The notes under the pieces are model-generated. The model saw nothing but the letters and a program-made list of their open reading frames with translations. It made no database searches and was not told where the DNA came from. From positions 219,983-283,982 of the forward strand of contig PCAU01000008.1 in NCBI GenBank assembly GCA_002730735.1: a stretch of 64,000 nucleotides of DNA, read 5' to 3'. Numbering within the stretch: position 1 is the stretch's first letter; each line of letters opens with the position of its first letter. Below are positions 59,613 through 64,000 of this stretch, in pieces. Source of the stretch: Acidobacteriota bacterium (GTDB taxonomy: Bacteria > Acidobacteriota > Vicinamibacteria > Vicinamibacterales > UBA823). The translations under genes were made by a program, and so were the position numbers.

Positions 59613-62153
59613 TCACAATCCATCCGTTATTGATTTCAGAGCTTCCTGCCCTTTCACATAAAGATCGAACCACTCCAACCATCGCGCCCACAAGTCTAGA
59701 TAGTTTTCCTTCGCGCGTGGTCCGTGCGATTCGAAAGGGTAGATATAGAGAGCCGCCCTCTTCCCCAAACCGGTCAGTGCTTGCATCATTCGCTCAGACT
59801 GAATGAGAAAGGTGCCGGAGTTATTGTCCTGCTCCCCATGGTACATAAGTAGTGGTGAATGAATCTGATCCGCGTAAAAGAATGGTGAGATCTCGAGGTA
59901 AGTTGTCGGTGCGTCCCAGATGAACCGTTGCTCTCCTTGGAAAGTCATCGGCGTCAACGTGCGATTGTAAGCACCATCACCGGCGATCCCGGCTTTAAAG
60001 AACGGCGTGTGTGCGAGTAGATTGGCCGTCGCGAACGCACCGTAGCTGTGCCCGCCGTGTCCGATTCGATCGACGTCAACGTATCCCATCTCGTCAACTT
60101 TTCTAATTACCGCGTACATTGTTTCAGTCATGTCCGCGACGAAACGGTCGTTAAACCGCCCGGCCTGACCGAGAATCGGGACGTCTGGATATACCACCGC
60201 ATACCCTTGGGTCAGCCAGATATCCGACCAGCGAAGAAAGCTGAGCGGTGAAAAAACGTTATGATTACGAGCCCGGATCGACGCCTGTTTATACTCCTCG
60301 GCTGACGCGTATTCTCGAGGATATGTCCAGAAAATTGCAGGAACCCGATCACCAGATTGGTAATCGGTCGGTAACGAAATCCGCGCCTGGATGGTGAGGC
60401 CATCCCGACGCGTGAATTCAAAGTCGATCCGCTGAGCAGCTGTAATCTCGGGATACGGGTCAACATTTTGGGTTAAGTTCTCCCACGCACCGTCAGTGCT
60501 CCACAGATAGCTGTCTGGTGCCATTGAAGTCATTTCTCGACTTACGATCATCCGTGTTAGGTCATCGTTGAGTGGAGTTAAGGGCCAATCGAACGTTTCG
60601 GCCGCGCCCTCAAATAGACGCGTGGTTACACCATTCGCAATTTCGACCCGATCAACAAATGGCTGCGGCGTAAATTGTTCGCCATAACCGGAACCCCGAA
60701 GATACGCAGATTGACCATTGCTCGACATCATGACCGTCGTGATGCCATTGCCGTCTTGGCGCGTCAGTATTTCACCCGGTAGTTCGAGAACATTATCCGG
60801 GTCATAACTCACCAACACCTGTCCGGCAGCCGGCTCAACCGACGTGTCGTATGCGAAAAGGGTCCGCTCGCCGTCCTCGGTGATTTCCGCAAAAAAATGA
60901 TCGCCCGCAGCATCAAAATGAAGGTCGCTAAACCGACCTTCTGTCGACGTAAGAACCTTCGCCTCCGCAACAACAAACGGCTCCTCAACGCCCATCACGC
61001 GTTCTTGCTGTTTAGTGTCTCTAGTGTCATCACTTTCCTCAGCGGCCGTCGGCGTTCTGGCAAGCCACGACAAGCCACGCCCGTCAGGCCGCCACGCGAC
61101 CTCTCGCGGCAGTTTCGCATCAGGCCGGTTGTCTCGCTCTGATGACTCGTACAACGGTATCTGTCGAATTGTTGACACAACGTCACCATCCAGATTCAGT
61201 ACGTTGAGATCGCGCCCAAAACTCGTGTATCCGACAATGTACGAAAACGGCTCAACGAGCTGTTCAGCGAGGATGTGTCCACCGTCCGGTGACAGGGCGA
61301 TCGACAGATACATAGCTGGATCGCCAATCGGTTGCGGTGCTTGTCCAGACGAAAGACGTGCGAGCTGTGCAGTTGTGTAGTAGCGAAATAGGTCAGCGTC
61401 GTACTCAGTCCGAAGCAGAAACGGTAGTGTTCGGGTTGGCGTTGCCTTCTCGCGTGTGCGACGCACAACGGGGCCGGTCGGCACCGGGTCGGCTTCGGGT
61501 TCTGAACCTCGGCCGGCCGGCACGAGCAGCGCAAGTACCGAGCCGTCTGGCATCCATTGCAGCATCCTCGAGGGCACGCCCGCACCACCCCGAGCTGCAA
61601 GTGTCGCCATCACACGCGCATCGCTGAGCTGTTCAGTCGCACCAGTGCTGACGTCCGCCGTCCACACTTGAGTGCCTTCAGCTAAGTGCGCGAGAAATGC
61701 CAATCGGCTACCGTCTGGAGACCAGATAGCGTCACTAACGAAACTTCCTTCCGGAACATCGATCGACCATCGCCGACGTTCCTCCAAAGCGTAGACGTCA
61801 TAACCACGAATGCCATAGGTCGCTAGCCGCCATTCCCGATCCACCTCTGGCATCAACTCCAGCATCCCAAGCCGTAGCGTCCGGCGTGCCATCACCTCGA
61901 GGCTCGACAATTCATCAGATAACGGAATCAAAAAATGTGAACCGTTTGGACTTATTCGGTCAAGCTCCGCTAAGTTCTTGTCCCGGTCAAACAACTCCTG
62001 CACAGATACAGGCGGCAGTAAATAATCATTAGACGGATCGACCTGAGCCCGTATCGGTGAGGAGTCCAGCACCATAGCTATCAGCAGGATTGCCCCAACC
62101 ACGACCGTAGAATCCTTAAAACGTCGTCGTTGCGAATCGATGTCTACCTTCAT
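59613..62153 (-). CDS. Secreted S9-family prolyl-oligopeptidase-like peptidase
   Basis: An 846-residue exported protein with a signal anchor (VVVGAILLIAMVL near 18-30) and GAAAGGAAAGG shortly before ATG 62153. Residues about 60-560 form a beta-propeller (WSPDGSRLAFLAH, ALSPDGGHILAEQ, AWRPDGRGLSWLA). Residues 580-840 are the alpha/beta-hydrolase domain with S703 in GGHSYGAFATA, D776 in GEQDNNSG and H810 in ESHGPRA, a complete catalytic triad. The pattern is close to glutamyl-endopeptidase-like members of S9. It degrades peptides in the periplasm and forms a plausible peptide-scavenging set with M14, M19 and M55 enzymes in the window. Confidence 0.92.
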   Translation of the reverse strand: MKVDIDSQRRRFKDSTVVVGAILLIAMVLDSSPIRAQVDPSNDYLLPPVSVQELFDRDKNLAELDRISPNGSHFLIPLSDELSSLEVMARRTLRLGMLELMPEVDREWRLATYGIRGYDVYALEERRRWSIDVPEGSFVSDAIWSPDGSRLAFLAHLAEGTQVWTADVSTGATEQLSDARVMATLAARGGAGVPSRMLQWMPDGSVLALLVPAGRGSEPEADPVPTGPVVRRTREKATPTRTLPFLLRTEYDADLFRYYTTAQLARLSSGQAPQPIGDPAMYLSIALSPDGGHILAEQLVEPFSYIVGYTSFGRDLNVLNLDGDVVSTIRQIPLYESSERDNRPDAKLPREVAWRPDGRGLSWLARTPTAAEESDDTRDTKQQERVMGVEEPFVVAEAKVLTSTEGRFSDLHFDAAGDHFFAEITEDGERTLFAYDTSVEPAAGQVLVSYDPDNVLELPGEILTRQDGNGITTVMMSSNGQSAYLRGSGYGEQFTPQPFVDRVEIANGVTTRLFEGAAETFDWPLTPLNDDLTRMIVSREMTSMAPDSYLWSTDGAWENLTQNVDPYPEITAAQRIDFEFTRRDGLTIQARISLPTDYQSGDRVPAIFWTYPREYASAEEYKQASIRARNHNVFSPLSFLRWSDIWLTQGYAVVYPDVPILGQAGRFNDRFVADMTETMYAVIRKVDEMGYVDVDRIGHGGHSYGAFATANLLAHTPFFKAGIAGDGAYNRTLTPMTFQGEQRFIWDAPTTYLEISPFFYADQIHSPLLMYHGEQDNNSGTFLIQSERMMQALTGLGKRAALYIYPFESHGPRAKENYLDLWARWLEWFDLYVKGQEALKSITDGL

Positions 62154-62214
62154 CTACCTTTCCTTTCGATTCCAGCCCTAGCTATGCCAGACCCCTCGTA
62201 CAGCCCAGTTTCTT

Positions 62215-63804
62215 CTAGGGCTGTCTGACGGTCGGATACTCGATACCGAGCTGCTCAAGATACGTGTCATACCGGGCTGGATCGAAGTAGTACTTTCGCA
62301 TTTCCTCCCGGAACTCCCCCATGATTTCGCGATTTAGGTGAGTCGCCGGCCGGTCATCGGCACTGATAAATGGAACGTACTCCTGAGTCTTTGTCTGAAC
62401 ATCACGATAGTACGTCCAAGCCGCCTCAACCTTCTCCGGTTGGAGGAGAAAATCCAGCGCGGTCATTGCCATAACTTTTGCACCCGCTGTTGAGCCTTTG
62501 TGGGCGATCGGCGTTGCCATCGCGACGGCACTCGACCAGTGATGGCCGCCACCTCCCGTCCGGAAGTTCGAAGGGAATCTCAGAGTGACCGTCGGTACGT
62601 TCCACGAGATATCGCCAATATCATCCGAGCCGCCGCCGGTCCGGACGCCTTCAGGCGGCCCGCCCAACTCACCAAGTTCTGTCGCAAGTCCAGTCGGCTC
62701 GGCACCAAGCTCTTCCTGAAGAGCTCTGGCTAGGGTTTGGTCCGCTTCACTCCACTCGGGGAGTCCAACCATCTTGATATTCTCGTACATCGTCTCCGCA
62801 ATCACCTTATTGAAGTGCCGCGGCCAAGCCGACCCGAGGATCCGCCACTCCACTTCTGTATTAGTCATTTTGGCCGCTGCCTCCGCCGCTGTGTTGCCAA
62901 TCTCGAAGAGGTCCTTGATGTGCTCGTAGTCGAGCTCGCGGAAGTAGTACCAAACTGAGGCGCGCGACGGCACAACGTTTGGCTGGTCGCCTCCATCTGT
63001 GATCACATAGTGCGTGCGTTGCGATAGCCTAAGGTGTTCACGTCGGTAGTTCATAGCCGCATTCATCAGTTCGACCGCATCGAGCGCGCTGCGACCCGAC
63101 CATGGCCCTCCGGCCGAATGCGCCGACTCACCGTGGAATGTGTACTCTACCGACACGAGTCCATTACCACTGCCTTCGCCCCAACTCACGCCCATATTGC
63201 TACCGACATGGGTGAAAATCATGATGTCAACATCCTGAAACAGTCCGCCTCGAACGAAATAGGCCTTTGATCCCAACTGCTCCTCAGCAACACCTGGCCA
63301 GAGCATGATAGTTCCTGGAATCTCTTCGCGCTCCATGAGCTTCTTGAGAACGAGCGCCGCCGTCACGTTCACGGCCTGGCCAGAATTGTGCCCTTCGCCG
63401 TGGCCTGGGGCGCCGTCAATAATTGGGTCGTGGTAAGCCACTCCAGGCTTCTGCGACGCCTTGGGAATACCGTCGATGTCGCTCCCGAACGCGATAACCG
63501 GCTTGCCCGATCCCCAGGTCGCAATCCACGCTGTTGGCATCTCTGCGACCCCTTGCTCTACCAAGAACCCGTTGTCGCTCAGGATGCCAGTCACATAACT
63601 GGATGTTTCGAACTCCTGAAAACCCAGCTCGCCGAAGCTAAAAATCTGGTCGACGGCCTGTTGTGTAAACTGTCGCAGACTCTCGACCTCAGCTACAGCT
63701 TCCTGTTTGAGGTCGTTGAGCCGCTCGACCTCTTGTCCATGGATAGAGAACGGGCTTGCGAGCAGAACGAACATTAAAACCGCTAACCAACAACGACTGT
63801 GCAT
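62215..63804 (-). CDS. Secreted M20 amidohydrolase, AbgB-like
   Basis: A 529-residue protein with a signal peptide (1-23, ending SIHGQ) and GGGAGG before ATG 63804. It matches the p-aminobenzoyl-glutamate hydrolase subunit B branch of M20: AVDQIFSFGELGFQEFETS, AFGSDIDGIP, GAPGHGEGHNSGQAVN, WPGVAEEQLGSKAYFV and SYGAF-free lid sequence GESAHSAGGPWSGRSALDAVEL. The usual HxCGHN metal motif reads GHGEGHN here, so the cysteine is replaced by glutamate, an unusual but metal-compatible change. Expected to hydrolyse an amide such as an aminobenzoyl- or acyl-amino acid. It lies 61 bases upstream, in its own reading direction, of the S9 peptidase, so an operon is likely. Confidence 0.9.
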   Translation of the reverse strand: MHSRCWLAVLMFVLLASPFSIHGQEVERLNDLKQEAVAEVESLRQFTQQAVDQIFSFGELGFQEFETSSYVTGILSDNGFLVEQGVAEMPTAWIATWGSGKPVIAFGSDIDGIPKASQKPGVAYHDPIIDGAPGHGEGHNSGQAVNVTAALVLKKLMEREEIPGTIMLWPGVAEEQLGSKAYFVRGGLFQDVDIMIFTHVGSNMGVSWGEGSGNGLVSVEYTFHGESAHSAGGPWSGRSALDAVELMNAAMNYRREHLRLSQRTHYVITDGGDQPNVVPSRASVWYYFRELDYEHIKDLFEIGNTAAEAAAKMTNTEVEWRILGSAWPRHFNKVIAETMYENIKMVGLPEWSEADQTLARALQEELGAEPTGLATELGELGGPPEGVRTGGGSDDIGDISWNVPTVTLRFPSNFRTGGGGHHWSSAVAMATPIAHKGSTAGAKVMAMTALDFLLQPEKVEAAWTYYRDVQTKTQEYVPFISADDRPATHLNREIMGEFREEMRKYYFDPARYDTYLEQLGIEYPTVRQP

Positions 63805-63840
63805 GAAAGACCTCCCTCGATAGCCGCCCGACCTAGGTAG

Positions 63841-64000
63841 TTATGCTCCAAATAGCTCAACACCGAAAACACGTGCGAGAATAACAATCCCCGTTAGCCC
63901 ACTGAACACGGCCAGACTCAACCAGCTAAACATAACTTCGAATGTCGATGGATAGAAGTGTTTATCGGATTTCGGGATGATGGTCAGGCAATAGTACAGA
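63841..64000 (-). CDS. C-terminal end of a membrane protein, possibly NrfD/PsrC-like
   Basis: Only the last 52 codons before TAA at 63843-63841 lie in the window. They read IIPKSDKHFYPSTFEVMFS, followed by one hydrophobic helix (LAVFSGLTGIVILARVF) and ELFGA at the end. A polar H-x-Y-P-S-x-x-E segment before a final transmembrane helix is typical of NrfD/PsrC-type quinol-interacting membrane subunits, so I suggest that family with low confidence. Other polytopic membrane proteins could end similarly. It is upstream of the AbgB-like gene on the same strand, 36 bases from its start, and may share its transcript. Confidence 0.5.
   Translation of the reverse strand, partial: LYYCLTIIPKSDKHFYPSTFEVMFSWLSLAVFSGLTGIVILARVFGVELFGA

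Overview
The window looks like one contiguous chromosomal segment of an environmental, moderately GC-rich Gram-negative bacterium, most likely an Acidobacteriota member of the Vicinamibacteria type. The clues are a very large Oar-like TonB-dependent receptor with an N-terminal carboxypeptidase-regulatory domain, tandem secreted PQQ-type beta-propellers, many exported hydrolases (M14, M19, M20, M55, S9, CehA-type, DUF1080), DUF349 and YajQ housekeeping proteins, and frequent GTG/TTG starts. The lineage is inferred from gene content, not from a marker gene. I saw no rRNA, tRNA, CRISPR, insertion sequence or phage gene.

Layout. 1-5.3 kb: an edge-truncated secreted protein (minus), a Tat-exported TIM-barrel isomerase-like protein, an alkaline-phosphatase-superfamily enzyme, a secreted alpha/beta-hydrolase-like protein and a VOC relic. 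5.5-14.2 kb: a D-amino-acid-oxidase-like protein with permuted domain order, an orphan DGQHR/DndB-like protein, a TolB-propeller/CehA fusion, a candidate structured RNA before a small basic protein, an FTR1 iron permease with a Fur-like box, an M19 dipeptidase and an exported TenA. 14.2-25.6 kb: a HEAT-DUF349 protein, cyclophilin, Nudix hydrolase, parC-parE, a CNNM/CBS protein and a D-cysteine-desulfhydrase-like enzyme coupled to a 43-codon ORF. 25.6-36 kb: a cyclase-family lipoprotein, the frameshifted TonB receptor, three PQQ-like propellers in a row and an HD-like Tat protein. 36-42 kb: a minus-strand operon of gntR, a ThDP-dependent lyase, frc and an ADP-forming acyl-CoA synthetase, with a palindromic operator in front. 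42-50 kb: M20 amidohydrolase, UbiD, a membrane methyltransferase-like protein, M14 and M55 peptidases. 50-54.5 kb: a three-gene 2-oxoacid:ferredoxin oxidoreductase operon (fused gamma-delta, alpha, beta) and yajQ. 54.7-64 kb: DUF1080, an orphan molybdenum hydroxylase large subunit, DUF362, an S9 peptidase, an AbgB-like M20 enzyme and the tail of a membrane protein resembling NrfD.

How the genes fit together. Most plus-strand genes are exported scavenging enzymes for peptides, sugars and carboxylates. Several act, or belong to families that act, on D-amino acids or D-containing peptides (M19, M55, DAO-like, D-cysteine desulfhydrase-like). The most interesting theme is possible oxalate/formyl-CoA metabolism. 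One operon pairs a very Frc-like formyl-CoA:oxalate CoA-transferase with a ThDP lyase and an energy-conserving acyl-CoA synthetase. About 9 kb away, an oxidoreductase operon has the subunit architecture and the alpha-subunit YPIRP loop that I associate with oxalate oxidoreductase rather than pyruvate:ferredoxin oxidoreductase. If both are right, this organism carries a CoA-dependent and a ferredoxin-dependent oxalate route close together.
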